NCBI RefSeq assembly: GCF_900452395.1
Contig: NZ_UGNV01000001.1
Location: 2,257,501-2,321,500, forward strand
Source: Legionella beliardensis
Lineage (GTDB): Bacteria > Pseudomonadota > Gammaproteobacteria > Legionellales > Legionellaceae
DNA length: 64,000 bases
Direction of reading: 5' to 3'
The first letter of the stretch is position 1, and each line of letters begins with the position of its first letter. The notes beneath the pieces were generated by a model, which did not search any database, had not been told where the DNA came from, and saw only the letters and a list, made by a program, of their open reading frames with translations. A program made the position numbers and the translations under genes. Below, one piece after another: positions 17,811 through 26,376 of this stretch.

Positions 17811-18269
17811 ATGCCAGCGCAATCAGTTAAAACGAAGTTTAAAAGTGACGCGACAGGTAACATGGGAATTCCCTTCTATAAGGAAGCTGAAGGCGAAGAG
17901 TACATGAATGAAAAACAGTTAGCACATATTGAAAAAATATTGCTAGCTTGGCGTCAATCCCTCATGGAGGAAGTGGATAGAACTGTATCCCATATGAAGG
18001 ATGAAGCGGCTAATTTTCCCGATCCATCTGATCGTGCCAGCCAAGAAGAAGAATTTAGCTTAGAGTTACGCACTCGTGATAGAGAACGTAAACTTATTAA
18101 GAAAATTGAAGATGCTCTAGAGCGTCTGCGAGATGCTGATTTTGGCTATTGTGAAGCCTGTGGTATTGAAATTGGGTTGCGCCGCTTAGAAGCTCGACCA
18201 ACTGCAACACTTTGTATAGATTGCAAAACGCTGTCTGAAATTAAAGAAAGACAAAATCAAGGCAGCTAA
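17811..18269 (+). CDS. dksA: RNA polymerase-binding transcription factor DksA
   Basis: DksA binds the RNA polymerase secondary channel and works with ppGpp in the stringent response. In Legionella it contributes to the transmissive-phase switch. The 152-residue length matches E. coli DksA. The coiled-coil tip is [12 protein letters not shown], with the acidic pair needed for function. The zinc finger is CEACG followed by CIDC, so this is the four-Cys form. GGAGG lies 5 bases before the ATG. An 11-bp hairpin at 18296-18322 follows the stop. Confidence 0.97.
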   Translation: MPAQSVKTKFKSDATGNMGIPFYKEAEGEEYMNEKQLAHIEKILLAWRQSLMEEVDRTVSHMKDEAANFPDPSDRASQEEEFSLELRTRDRERKLIKKIEDALERLRDADFGYCEACGIEIGLRRLEARPTATLCIDCKTLSEIKERQNQGS

Positions 18270-18295
18270 ATCACAAACCTACTCCCCTCATCCCT

Positions 18296-18322
18296 AGATA
18301 CCGCGGTTAAGCCGCGGTATCT
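18296..18322 (+). terminator. Hairpin after dksA (copy of the ATACCG palindrome family)
   Basis: AGATACCGCGG and CCGCGGTATCT form 11-bp arms around the loop TTAAG, followed by CGTTTT. It lies 27 bases after the dksA stop. The T-run is short, so termination strength is uncertain. The same palindrome recurs at 36827, 38284 and 53019, so it is also a dispersed repeat. Confidence 0.65.
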
Positions 18323-18389
18323 CGTTTTAAGGATTACCTTTTTTAATTTACTATAGTAAGTGGTTGGCTAAGCCACAAGATTTCAGCAT

Positions 18390-18451
18390 GTAGCCTGGGT
18401 GAAACAAAGTGAAACCCGGGTTCCGGCCCTATGGGCCTGCACCCAGGCTAC
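18390..18451 (+). repeat. 62-bp GTAGCC...GGCTAC palindromic repeat, copy 1
   Basis: Starts GTAGCCTGGGTG and ends CACCCAGGCTAC, so its ends are inverted repeats. The middle carries GAAACCCGGGTT and GGCCCTATGGGCC. Closely similar copies are at 36874-36935 and 37951-38012 (opposite orientation) and 52833-52894 (same orientation). It is non-coding and MITE- or REP-like. Confidence 0.9.
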
Positions 18452-18603
18452 ATTTAATTTTCTAAGTCTTTATAATTTGTCTTGTCTGCGAGAATGATTT
18501 AAATCTCAGTATAATCTTTCTAAATTTATTGTCTTCTCCGTACATCATTGTTGCGTGTAAGAAAGCCAAGCTAGAAAAAAGAAATCGTTGCAAATCTTTT
18601 GCT

Positions 18604-18701
18604 CGTCTTTGCGAGCGAAGCGAAGCAATCCAGGTCGGATGTGGTAAATAGCACCGATCTGGATTGGTTCACCTTTGACTTCATAAAGGTTCGCAAAGAC
18701 A
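18604..18701. repeat. ~98-bp inverted-repeat element
   Basis: The outer ends CGTCTTTGCGA and TCGCAAAGAC are inverted repeats, and internal pieces CAATCCAG and CTGGATTG also pair. This is the form of short dispersed palindromic elements common in Legionella-like and other proteobacterial genomes. Only one full copy was found in the window. Confidence 0.7.
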
Positions 18702-18729
18702 GGGTGTTTTAGCAAGGGTCCCAACTATC

Positions 18730-18757
18730 GTAGCCCGGTTGCTAGCAGCCAGGCTAC
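18730..18757. repeat. Shortened GTAGCC...GGCTAC palindrome
   Basis: A 28-base element with the same ends as the 62-bp family (GTAGCC, AGGCTAC) but an unrelated short centre (GGTTGCTAGCAGCC). It is probably an internally deleted or decayed relative. Confidence 0.55.
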
Positions 18758-18796
18758 CAGGTCGCTTTGATCACTTATTCTATCCACACAACAATG

Positions 18797-18881
18797 CTTC
18801 TTCGCAAAGGCGAAGATCTAAGGCTCTCTCACTAGCATGATGCCAATTTAGGCATAGATTCCCTTTTACATGGGAATGACA
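18797..18881 (-). repeat. Two-hairpin ~85-bp repeat, copy 1
   Basis: Contains two small hairpins, CTTCTTCGCAAAGGCGAAG and ATTCCCTTTTACATGGGAAT, ending in GAC. Read in reverse it has the same order as the copy at 38049-38133: GTCATTCCC hairpin, a TAGCCTGG/TATGCCTA spacer, then a second hairpin. The hairpin sequences have diverged, but the layout is kept. Confidence 0.55.
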
Positions 18882-18986
18882 AGTGTATGGAGCGAATACT
18901 GTGGTAGATTTTTATTAGTTTTGCAACATAATTTTCTTAAGCTTAGAAACCCTTATCATCTTTACTCAGCTAAGGTAAGCTTCTTA

Positions 18987-20240
18987 TTAATTTAGCATGG
19001 CATCAATTTTATTGAGGTAAAGGTTAACTGTGCCTTTATTCTCATTTAGAATGCGGGTTGCATTATTTATTAATGTTTGACGCTTCCCTTGATCATTATA
19101 AAGCTCAACTAGCCTAGCAACTAAGTCATCAGCATTATCAACTAAAATCATAGCATTGGCATTATTCAAGGCATTACAAATCGCTTTAAAATTATGTACA
19201 TGCTTGCCACTGAAGACGGGAACTTGCATGGCAATAGGCTCAAGCACATTATGTCCCCCTACTGGCACAAAGCTACCGCCAATAAATGCGTAATGGCTTA
19301 TTTGATAGAAGGTTAATAATTCGCCAATAGAGTCTAAGATTATTACATCCTCATTATTCACTTCGCTGTTTATTTGACTCCTTAGAGTCGTCTTAAACCC
19401 CATCTTACGAGATAATTGATAAACTTTTTGAAAGCGTTCTGGATGACGAGGCGCGATTAAAAGTAAAAGATTAGGAATGCGCGCTTTTAAGGTATTTAAG
19501 CGTGCTAAAATTTGTTGTTCCTCATCCTCATGGGTGCTTGCTACGATTACCCTTACTCTATTTTTGCCTAAATAGTTATCAAATTCTAATACATGTGGCT
19601 TGGGAGGTGGAATTTGTAAATCAAATTTTATATTACCCCCCACCATTACTTTATCAACCTTTGCTCCGAGTTGTTTAAAATGATTGGCATCATCTTGGCT
19701 TTGAGCAAGAATACATTGAAACTTATTTAATATCGGTTTAAACAAAAATTTAACCTTTTTATAACCTTGATAAGAACGTTTTGATAAGCGAGCGTTTAAT
19801 AACAATAATGGTATTGCCTGTTGGCTTGCTATAGTAATCAGATTTGGCCATAATTCTGTTTCCATAATAATGCCAAGACGCGGCCTATTAAAATTAAAGA
19901 AACGCTTTAAAGCAAATGGTAAATCATAAGGAATATACCGATGGGTTACCCGCTGTTTAAAATGAGTTTGTATCTTTTCAGCGCCCGTCGGCGTCATGGT
20001 GGTGATTAATAATTGTTTCTTCTTTTGTAAAAGCCCTTCTATTAAGGGAATAGCCGCTATCACTTCTCCTAATGACACGGCATGAACCCAAACATCGTAA
20101 GTTTGCTTTGTCTTATTACTATACCCAAATCGTTCAGCGATGCGTTGGCGATAGGCAGGTAGTTTTCGTCCTTTCCACCACAGTCTTGCTAATAAATAAG
20201 GACTTAAACAATACAATAAAGCTGAGTAAAAACGACGCAT
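18987..20240 (-). CDS. waaA: 3-deoxy-D-manno-octulosonic acid (Kdo) transferase
   Basis: Adds Kdo to lipid A precursor at the inner face of the cytoplasmic membrane. The 417-residue protein has an N-terminal membrane-associated helix, the glycosyltransferase catalytic Glu in VSLGEVIAA (about residue 58), and the GT-B C-terminal domain with GGSFVPVGGHNVLEPI (about 316-331). Length and motifs are those of the WaaA/KdtA family. It reads convergently toward dksA and divergently from djlA. No lipid A partner gene is adjacent. Confidence 0.95.
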   Translation of the reverse strand: MRRFYSALLYCLSPYLLARLWWKGRKLPAYRQRIAERFGYSNKTKQTYDVWVHAVSLGEVIAAIPLIEGLLQKKKQLLITTMTPTGAEKIQTHFKQRVTHRYIPYDLPFALKRFFNFNRPRLGIIMETELWPNLITIASQQAIPLLLLNARLSKRSYQGYKKVKFLFKPILNKFQCILAQSQDDANHFKQLGAKVDKVMVGGNIKFDLQIPPPKPHVLEFDNYLGKNRVRVIVASTHEDEEQQILARLNTLKARIPNLLLLIAPRHPERFQKVYQLSRKMGFKTTLRSQINSEVNNEDVIILDSIGELLTFYQISHYAFIGGSFVPVGGHNVLEPIAMQVPVFSGKHVHNFKAICNALNNANAMILVDNADDLVARLVELYNDQGKRQTLINNATRILNENKGTVNLYLNKIDAMLN

Positions 20241-20471
20241 AAAAAGTAATCTTAACCAAATTTCTTGATTATAACTGCTATGAAAGTGCTAGTGCTAGCA
20301 AAAAAAAAGAGAATTTAGCTATAAAAATTGTTAAAACACAATAAAACTCGTAATTTTTCCAAACACCTGGCAAAATTAAGACTAGAATTAACAAGTGCCC
20401 TCATGCTTTATAAAGGACGATTGCTTGGAAGGTTTACTTAGTTAACTCGATAATATAACGATACCGGAACT

Positions 20472-21350
20472 ATGATTGTGAATTTTCGTCAATTCTTTAC
20501 CACCCATACTTGGTGGGGAAAAATTTTAGGCTGCTTTTTTGGCTACTTAATAGCAGGGCCCCCAGGTGCGCTTTTTGGTATTTTAATCGGCAATTTCTTT
20601 GACCGTGGCTTAGCTGCTCATTTCACCAGACCCCATTGGTCTTATTATGATGAAAAGCGCCGATCAGTGCAAAAAATTTTCTTTCAAGCTACTTTTACTG
20701 TAATGGGCTATGTCGCTAAAGCCGATGGACGAGTTTCTGAAAACGAAATTCAAATGGCTAGGCAATTAATGAGTGAGATGCGCTTAAGTCGAGAGCAGCA
20801 AGTGTTAGCGAAGCGTTTTTTTAATCAAGGCAAAGATAAGCATTTTAATTTAGACACAATGACATCGACGTTACGGAGCGCCTGCCAAGACAATCCGCAG
20901 TTGTTAAAATTGTTTATGGACATACAATATCGTTCAGCGCAAGTTGACGGTTTAACTGAGCGAAAAGTTGAAGTATTAGATTCCGTTTTTATACGCCTAG
21001 GATTTGCGCCACTGCGTCAGCAATACCGATTTTATGAGGATTTCCATTACCGACGTCACACGCGCTCGTCGTCATCCTCACAGCAACAAAATTCGTCTTA
21101 TCAAGGCAACTATAATCATCAAACCTCTACTGCACCAAACTCACTAGCACAAGCCTATGCAATTTTAGAAATTAGTTCTTCAGCTACTAAACAAGAGGTT
21201 AAAAAAGCCTATCGCCGCCTTATCAGTCAAAACCATCCAGATAAATTAATTGCCCAAGGCTTACCTGAAGAAATGATTAAAATGGCTAATGATAAAACGC
21301 AAAAAATTACCAAAGCCTATGAACAAATTTGCACAAGCAAAGGTTGGTAG
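20472..21350 (+). CDS. djlA: DjlA-type membrane-anchored J-domain co-chaperone
   Basis: A 292-residue DjlA homologue. It has one N-terminal membrane segment rich in Gly (KILGCFFGYLIAGPPGALFGILIG), a TerB-like helical domain (FQATFTVMGYVAKADGRVSENEI, about 69-180), a Ser/Gln-rich linker (about 195-222) and a C-terminal J domain with the HPD triad (RLISQNHPDKLIAQGL). The J domain stimulates DnaK ATPase. DjlA homologues have been linked to stress survival and intracellular growth in Legionella. Gene start and length fit the family. Confidence 0.93.
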   Translation: MIVNFRQFFTTHTWWGKILGCFFGYLIAGPPGALFGILIGNFFDRGLAAHFTRPHWSYYDEKRRSVQKIFFQATFTVMGYVAKADGRVSENEIQMARQLMSEMRLSREQQVLAKRFFNQGKDKHFNLDTMTSTLRSACQDNPQLLKLFMDIQYRSAQVDGLTERKVEVLDSVFIRLGFAPLRQQYRFYEDFHYRRHTRSSSSSQQQNSSYQGNYNHQTSTAPNSLAQAYAILEISSSATKQEVKKAYRRLISQNHPDKLIAQGLPEEMIKMANDKTQKITKAYEQICTSKGW

Positions 21351-21360
21351 CCTAAAACGA

Positions 21361-22656
21361 TTAAATAACATAAGGAATGATTTTATAAGGAACATGGTTA
21401 CAGTAAACCTGCCAATATTGACCATATTTATTTAAGCACCGTTCATCATCGCGAAAAGCGCGATCAATGAGTAAAACGGTTAAAAACGTCACATAAAAAT
21501 AAGGTGAGAAATGATTAAAAAGCGCAGGCACTGACCAAAAAAATGCCCCGGCAATTTCTGGAAGGTAATGAAAATGTCGGGTAATTCCCCACCAACCCGA
21601 GTGCAAAAGAATACTTTCTTTACGCTCACCTGTGTCAGTATAATAACTTGCAATAGTAATATCAGGCTTCCTTCCCCAAATTTTACAATCCCCACTGGTG
21701 GCACGCACTAGCTGTCGTTGGCGGTCAGCTAAATAATTAATTAGAATGCTAAGCGCACCCAATATAAATATTGTGGCAGCTAACCAGGCATTTAATTGAT
21801 TAGGATGATAGACCAGATACATGGTAGGTGAAGTGTAGATACCAGGTACCCAAACCATACAACCCCAACAAATATAATAACCAGCCCTATCGTGCATAAT
21901 ATCTAGTGACGCTAAGTAGCCTGTCTCCCAAATAAAAAATTTAGTGATGTAAATTAATTGCAGCGCAACAGCAATTAACATTGAATTACTCAATCCATAT
22001 AATTGCTGCTGCTTAGCCGCATAAGACAATAAAATCAATCCCCAGCTCATCATGCCAAAACGGCAATTGATAAACATTTTAAGATTGATTCCCCACAGCA
22101 TAGGATAAAGTTCGCTGCCCCAATAATAATCAAAAACAAGATTACCTGTGGTGCCAGAATCAGAAGATGAAGGCTTATAGCGCCCTTTTAAGTATAAAAA
22201 AAGACACGCAATTAAGCTTAAGATATTAAGTGCGCCTAAAATAGCGCCTAAATTATCAAAAATAATTGTTGCTGGAAAAAGTTGCCAATAATAACTACAC
22301 AAACAAAATACAGCGATTGTAGTTAAGAAAGCTAAAATGCCATTGGCTTTATAAATAGGCACATTCCCTTTAGGCGTGACAGGGCCACGAAATTGCTTAC
22401 CTGGGAGAATTTTAATGAGCAGCACTTCAAAGGTAATAAAGGTAACGATAATTAGCCAAGCAGTAGAAGAACCCCAAAAAACCGGCTGCCAGATTTGATA
22501 AATTGTCTTAAAAAATCCTTGCTGCCCTATAAGCTGCCAAAGTTTAGAAAGTGAGCCATTTAAAGCGGTGTTGGTATACCACATCATCATAACAAATGGC
22601 GTACAACACATGATAAGAAAGAGAGGCCCAATAGTATTGCGAAGTATTTTTAACAT
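21361..22656 (-). CDS. Sterol reductase of the ERG4/ERG24 family, DHCR7-like
   Basis: A 431-residue polytopic membrane protein with about eight to ten hydrophobic segments. The C-terminal half reads like animal 7-dehydrocholesterol reductase: NCRFGMMSW, FIWETGYLASLDIMHDRAG, YLVYHPNQLN, GDCKIWGRKP, HSGWWGITRHFHYLPEI, DDERCLNKYGQYW and YCNHVPYKIIPYV. These include the NADPH- and sterol-pocket regions. Such enzymes reduce ring or side-chain double bonds of sterols. Bacteria in this order are not known to make sterols, so a host-derived substrate is likely (inference). Coxiella also carries such reductases. I chose the ATG at 22656; a TTG at 22671 is less likely. Confidence 0.9.
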   Translation of the reverse strand: MLKILRNTIGPLFLIMCCTPFVMMMWYTNTALNGSLSKLWQLIGQQGFFKTIYQIWQPVFWGSSTAWLIIVTFITFEVLLIKILPGKQFRGPVTPKGNVPIYKANGILAFLTTIAVFCLCSYYWQLFPATIIFDNLGAILGALNILSLIACLFLYLKGRYKPSSSDSGTTGNLVFDYYWGSELYPMLWGINLKMFINCRFGMMSWGLILLSYAAKQQQLYGLSNSMLIAVALQLIYITKFFIWETGYLASLDIMHDRAGYYICWGCMVWVPGIYTSPTMYLVYHPNQLNAWLAATIFILGALSILINYLADRQRQLVRATSGDCKIWGRKPDITIASYYTDTGERKESILLHSGWWGITRHFHYLPEIAGAFFWSVPALFNHFSPYFYVTFLTVLLIDRAFRDDERCLNKYGQYWQVYCNHVPYKIIPYVI

Positions 22657-22682
22657 CTTGCTGCCCTGCAATGATCGCTATC

Positions 22683-23333
22683 CTAAAATCGATAAGCTAA
22701 GTTCATAAAAACAGAATAAAGAAAAGGAAAGTAATCTTTCGCTGGATCTATTTCTGACTCACCATAGCCAGCTGTATAATTACCACCCAAACCAAACATA
22801 AAATGTTTACCAATAAGATTAAAACCTATATCAAAGGTGGGCACTTTCCGCCAATCATTACTAATCACATCATAACGATGAATGCCAGCAACGCCTGCGC
22901 CTGAATAAATTTGCATAGATGTATTAGGAACAATCAACATTATTTTACCCATAAGGCCAATTGTTTCGGTATGGCTAGTGAAATGAGTAGTATTATGATG
23001 ATCAAACGCAAATAAACTGTCTTTATCAAAATCCACCTGCGCACTTGGATAATGACGATAGTGCGACTCAATAGCAAAATGAGGGCTAAATTCATAGCCT
23101 GAAAAAAACCCCCACATGAAGCCCCCTTCATTGACATGAATAGGGGTTGAAATAGTCATAGCACCATTCTTATTCTTATCAGCAGGAACTAGCCCTTCCC
23201 AAGTTGTTGAACCATAACCACCTGTAAGACCTACATATATGGTATTGGAAAAAAGCTGGCTTCCTTCTGCAAAACAAGACAATGAGGCTATAAAAAGACA
23301 ATATCCTACATAAACATTAATATCTTTATACAT
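22683..23333 (-). CDS. OmpA-like beta-barrel outer-membrane protein
   Basis: A 216-residue protein with a signal peptide (hydrophobic about 8-20, ending CFAEGS). The mature part is a small beta-barrel: NTIYVGLTGGYGST, FMWGFFSGYEFSPHFAIESHYRHY, IGLMGKIMLI, SMQIYSGAGVAG, and a terminal strand ending in AYRF with a C-terminal Phe, the usual outer-membrane insertion signal. It resembles the surface-antigen/OmpX-type eight-strand barrels. It starts about 28 bases before a small secreted protein gene's end and lies on the same strand as the sterol reductase. Ligand unknown. Confidence 0.75.
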   Translation of the reverse strand: MYKDINVYVGYCLFIASLSCFAEGSQLFSNTIYVGLTGGYGSTTWEGLVPADKNKNGAMTISTPIHVNEGGFMWGFFSGYEFSPHFAIESHYRHYPSAQVDFDKDSLFAFDHHNTTHFTSHTETIGLMGKIMLIVPNTSMQIYSGAGVAGIHRYDVISNDWRKVPTFDIGFNLIGKHFMFGLGGNYTAGYGESEIDPAKDYFPFLYSVFMNLAYRF

Positions 23334-23361
23334 TTCAATTCACTTAAGACCAAAGAAACTC

Positions 23362-23718
23362 TTATTTGCAGGATTTTCCAGTACTACTACATAGTTTACC
23401 TGTTGAGTCTTTACCACCTAATCGGTAGCAATTCCAAGAATCCTTACAAACCTGAGGCGGTGTTTCTTGCTGATAAGCACAAGCCCTTTCTAAAGAACCG
23501 AATAGAGCAAGCATACGTTGATATAATTGCTGCATATTGCCACAAATTGATTTTGGTAATCCTGAGCTTGTGCAATGGCACTCAGCAGACACTTTAAAAG
23601 ATTTACAAAATGCAGCGCTTGAAGGTAAAGCCGCCGGCGGACATGCGGCTGCGAGGACAGAAGCAGAACTTGCCAATGAAATTAGAAAAATGCCTAAGGT
23701 TGTTATTTTCTTTAACAT
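23362..23718 (-). CDS. Small Cys-rich secreted protein
   Basis: A 118-residue exported protein that I do not recognise. A signal peptide (MLKKITTLGIFLISLASS to about residue 24) is followed by a domain with about ten Cys (CPPAAL, FCKSFK, CHCTSS, ICGN, ACAYQ, VCKDSWNCYRL, KLCSS, SCK), suggesting several disulfides. Three possible starts lie together (TTG 23724, ATG 23721, ATG 23718). The last has AAGGA six bases upstream. It precedes the beta-barrel gene on the same strand with a 28-base gap, so they may form one transcript. Confidence 0.65.
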   Translation of the reverse strand: MLKKITTLGIFLISLASSASVLAAACPPAALPSSAAFCKSFKVSAECHCTSSGLPKSICGNMQQLYQRMLALFGSLERACAYQQETPPQVCKDSWNCYRLGGKDSTGKLCSSTGKSCK

Positions 23719-23905
23719 CATCAATCCTTAATGTAGTTAATAAAGACATACTGTTTTAAAAGATAGACTTTTACAAACAATCATTTCACTCTACAGGTTA
23801 ACTATACAAGCAAGTTAGTGGAAAAGCCAATCTCCCTAGGCTAAATTTGACTTGAAGCTTTTTTTTACTAAATTTAAAAATAATAAAAACTCAAGTTAGT
23901 TTATC

Positions 23906-24748
23906 ATGCAGCACTACATTATTGAACGGATGACTCCCAGAGAAGTAAATTTAGCAATAGATTGGGCCAAACAGGAAGAGTGGAATCCTGGACTTAATGA
24001 TGGCTATTGTTTTTATCAAACAGACCCACAAGGTTTTTTTGCTGGTAAGCTAAAGGGTAAAATTATTGCTGTGGGCTCGGCAGTTGCTTATGATGAGCAA
24101 TTTGCTTTTTTTGGACTTTATATTGTTGACAAGGCCTACAGGCAGCAAGGATACGGCTTAAAATTAACTCATCACTGCCTTAACTATATGGGTAATCGTA
24201 ACGTAGGTCTTGATGGTGTGTTAGCCATGCTTACTAAGTATGAGCATTTAGGCTTTCAACTTGCCCATAAGAATACTCGCTATCATTTTACTAATCTTTT
24301 TCCTAAAGATTGTGCTAATTTATCTGTCATACCTTTGCAACAAGTTAGTTTTGAATTATTAACTCAATTTGATAGGCAACACTTTCCAAGTTCCCGAAAC
24401 ACATTTTTACAGTGTTGGATAAATCAAACAAATGCAGTAAGTTTAGGGTTTCTAGAAAAAGAAAAACTACGAGGCTATGGTGTTATTCGCGCCTGTCAAA
24501 GTGGGTATAAAATTGGCCCCTTATTTGCCCAAACACCAGAGATTGCAGAGGCTTTATTTCTGCAACTTATCAGACATGCTAATAAATCTATTTATTTAGA
24601 TATTCCTGAAAATAATCAATTCGCCCTTGAGTTAGTTAAAAAATACAAAGGAAACCAAGTCTTTTCTACGGGCCGTATGTATTTAAAAGAAGAACCGCCC
24701 ATTACTTATCAGCAGATTTATGGCATTACTTCTTTTGAATTAGGTTAG
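23906..24748 (+). CDS. GNAT-family N-acetyltransferase (two-domain, YitH-like)
   Basis: A 280-residue cytosolic protein. The N-terminal half is a GNAT domain with the acetyl-CoA loop in VDKAYRQQGYGLKL (Q/RxxGxG/A type, about 75-88) preceded by the strand FFGLYIV. The C-terminal half (about 145-270) is a second, degenerate GNAT-like domain (GYGVIRACQSGYKIGPLFAQTPEIA) as in YitH-type proteins. The acetyl acceptor is unknown. The gene stands alone and is convergent with the Sel1 protein gene. Confidence 0.78.
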   Translation: MQHYIIERMTPREVNLAIDWAKQEEWNPGLNDGYCFYQTDPQGFFAGKLKGKIIAVGSAVAYDEQFAFFGLYIVDKAYRQQGYGLKLTHHCLNYMGNRNVGLDGVLAMLTKYEHLGFQLAHKNTRYHFTNLFPKDCANLSVIPLQQVSFELLTQFDRQHFPSSRNTFLQCWINQTNAVSLGFLEKEKLRGYGVIRACQSGYKIGPLFAQTPEIAEALFLQLIRHANKSIYLDIPENNQFALELVKKYKGNQVFSTGRMYLKEEPPITYQQIYGITSFELG

Positions 24749-24796
24749 AACTTAGAAAAGTAGCTCTATTTATGACTGAGTCTAACTTAGCCTGCC

Positions 24797-25924
24797 CTAA
24801 TCTTCTTCTGGTTTATAGCGTGAGGTATAACTTGCTGCTAAGTCTTTGGCTTGCTTTAATTGTTCAGGTGTTAACTTTTTCTCAAGATCATCGCGATTTT
24901 TAACAGCGTCTGTGAAATCATTTGCAGCAGCCGTAGCAAACCACGCATAAGCTTCTACAAGATTTGTTGAAATGCCAATACCATCTCGATAAAAAACACC
25001 TAATTTATTTTGTGCTTTAGCAAAGCCTTGCTCAGCAGATTTACGCAGCCACGTTAAAGACAATTGGGTATCTTTACCCACACCATCGCCATACAAATAC
25101 ATATCAGCTACGTTATATTGGGCATTTGGGTTGCCTTGATCAGCGCTCTTTTTATACCAAAAAAACGCTTTGTCGAAGTTTGTTGGTACAACTTTACCGG
25201 TATCATAAAATGTGCCCAATTGTAATTGCGCCTTAGCATGCCCTTGGTCAGCGGCTTTTTGAAAGAATTCAAACGCTTTTGTTTCATCTTTAGGAACGCC
25301 TTCGCCATATTGATACAATAGCCCAAGGTTATATTGCGCACTTTCATTGCCCTTATCAGCTGACTGTGTGTACCATTTCATCGCTTCTGATAAATTTTTA
25401 GGCACACCAATACCCATATCATACATATAACCAATCGCTAAAGACGCTTCAGGGTTACCTGCTTCAGCGGATTTTTTATACCAAGACATAGCCATATTAT
25501 AATCACGGGGTACACCGTTACCATTTTCATACATATAACCTAAGCTATATAAAGCATGTGGATCATTTTTCTCCGCTGCTTTTTTATACCAGTCCAATGC
25601 TTTTTGATAACCTTCTGGTGTTTTTTGATACCAATAAAAACCTGCTAGTAAGACTTGTGCATCCACATTACCCTGATTAGCCGAAGCCAATAATAATTGC
25701 TCTGTTTTTTGCGGATCATAAGTGACCCCTTGGCTGTTGTAATACATTTTACCCAATAAATACTGCGCCTTCGCATCGCCTTTTGCTGCTTCTTCTGATA
25801 AAAGCAGATAAGCTTTTTCATAGCGCTGCTCATTATAAGCGTCTTCACCTTCTTGAGTTGTGGCAAAAATTGGATTAAAACAGGTAATAAGAGACAAAGT
25901 TAAAAGATAATTTTTAACGTTCAT
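24797..25924 (-). CDS. Exported Sel1-like repeat protein (LpnE-like architecture)
   Basis: A 375-residue protein with a signal peptide (residues 1-21, ending PIFA) and about eight Sel1-like repeats of 36 residues, each ending like SLGYMYENGNGVPRDY or NLGLLYQYGEGVPKDE. The ATG at 25924 has GAGG six bases upstream. Size and layout match LpnE of L. pneumophila, a Sel1 protein that aids host entry and vacuole traffic. Orthology is not proven, since Legionella genomes have many Sel1 proteins. The repeats form a curved protein-binding scaffold. There is no operon partner. Confidence 0.85.
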   Translation of the reverse strand: MNVKNYLLTLSLITCFNPIFATTQEGEDAYNEQRYEKAYLLLSEEAAKGDAKAQYLLGKMYYNSQGVTYDPQKTEQLLLASANQGNVDAQVLLAGFYWYQKTPEGYQKALDWYKKAAEKNDPHALYSLGYMYENGNGVPRDYNMAMSWYKKSAEAGNPEASLAIGYMYDMGIGVPKNLSEAMKWYTQSADKGNESAQYNLGLLYQYGEGVPKDETKAFEFFQKAADQGHAKAQLQLGTFYDTGKVVPTNFDKAFFWYKKSADQGNPNAQYNVADMYLYGDGVGKDTQLSLTWLRKSAEQGFAKAQNKLGVFYRDGIGISTNLVEAYAWFATAAANDFTDAVKNRDDLEKKLTPEQLKQAKDLAASYTSRYKPEED

Positions 25925-26059
25925 AGAGAGCCTCATGCTTAATTATTATAGTTTAAAATATAGGCAAAAAGATTGATTTTTTCTAGCTGAGGCTAAAAGT
26001 ATAACGTTACCCCTAAGCTTTAAACGAGGCGCAAGTAAGCGACTTAAGGTGACGCTATA

Positions 26060-26290
26060 CTATGATTGACTGTCTCTTTCATGCTGATGATCTCTTACAC
26101 GAGCTTTTCCATCTTTACCATGAATCATAAGCGCTGTGCCTTGGTTTTTACTAATCTTCCTAGCAATATCAGTGGCTAGTTGCTGCGTTTTAATTTGTCT
26201 ACGCGTAGCACGAATTGCATTGTCTTTAATAATGTCCCACCCAACTTTACTATTAGGTAGTACGTGATGATAACTTTTGTTTTTCCTCAT
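26060..26290 (-). CDS. DUF2188 family small protein
   Basis: A 76-residue basic protein. It has the DUF2188 pattern: a strand (KVGWDII), an ATRR helix region, TQQLATDIARKISKNQGTAL, then MIHGKDGKARVRD. These proteins are common and of unknown function; the IHGKDGKI ending is typical. It stands alone between the Sel1 gene and a flavin reductase gene. No signal peptide is present. Confidence 0.72.
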   Translation of the reverse strand: MRKNKSYHHVLPNSKVGWDIIKDNAIRATRRQIKTQQLATDIARKISKNQGTALMIHGKDGKARVRDHQHERDSQS

Positions 26291-26376
26291 AATCTCTACT
26301 AAATTAAGTTAATTGAATACCAAATTAATTTTAGTACATAATGGGACCTTTATAGGGAAATTTTAAGGAAAAAATT

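Larger units (their letters stand above)
18270..18986. other. 717-base intergenic region packed with palindromic repeats
   Basis: The spacer between convergent dksA and waaA contains no convincing gene. It holds, from left to right, one short ATACCG palindrome (18296-18322), one 62-base GTAGCC element (18390-18451), a ~98-base inverted-repeat element (18604-18701), a shortened GTAGCC element (18730-18757) and a ~85-base two-hairpin element (about 18797-18881). Related sequences recur elsewhere in the window. Confidence 0.7.

Noticed and set aside
18270-18986. CRISPR array
   Set aside because: The repeats differ from each other, are palindromic and are not evenly spaced by unique spacers.
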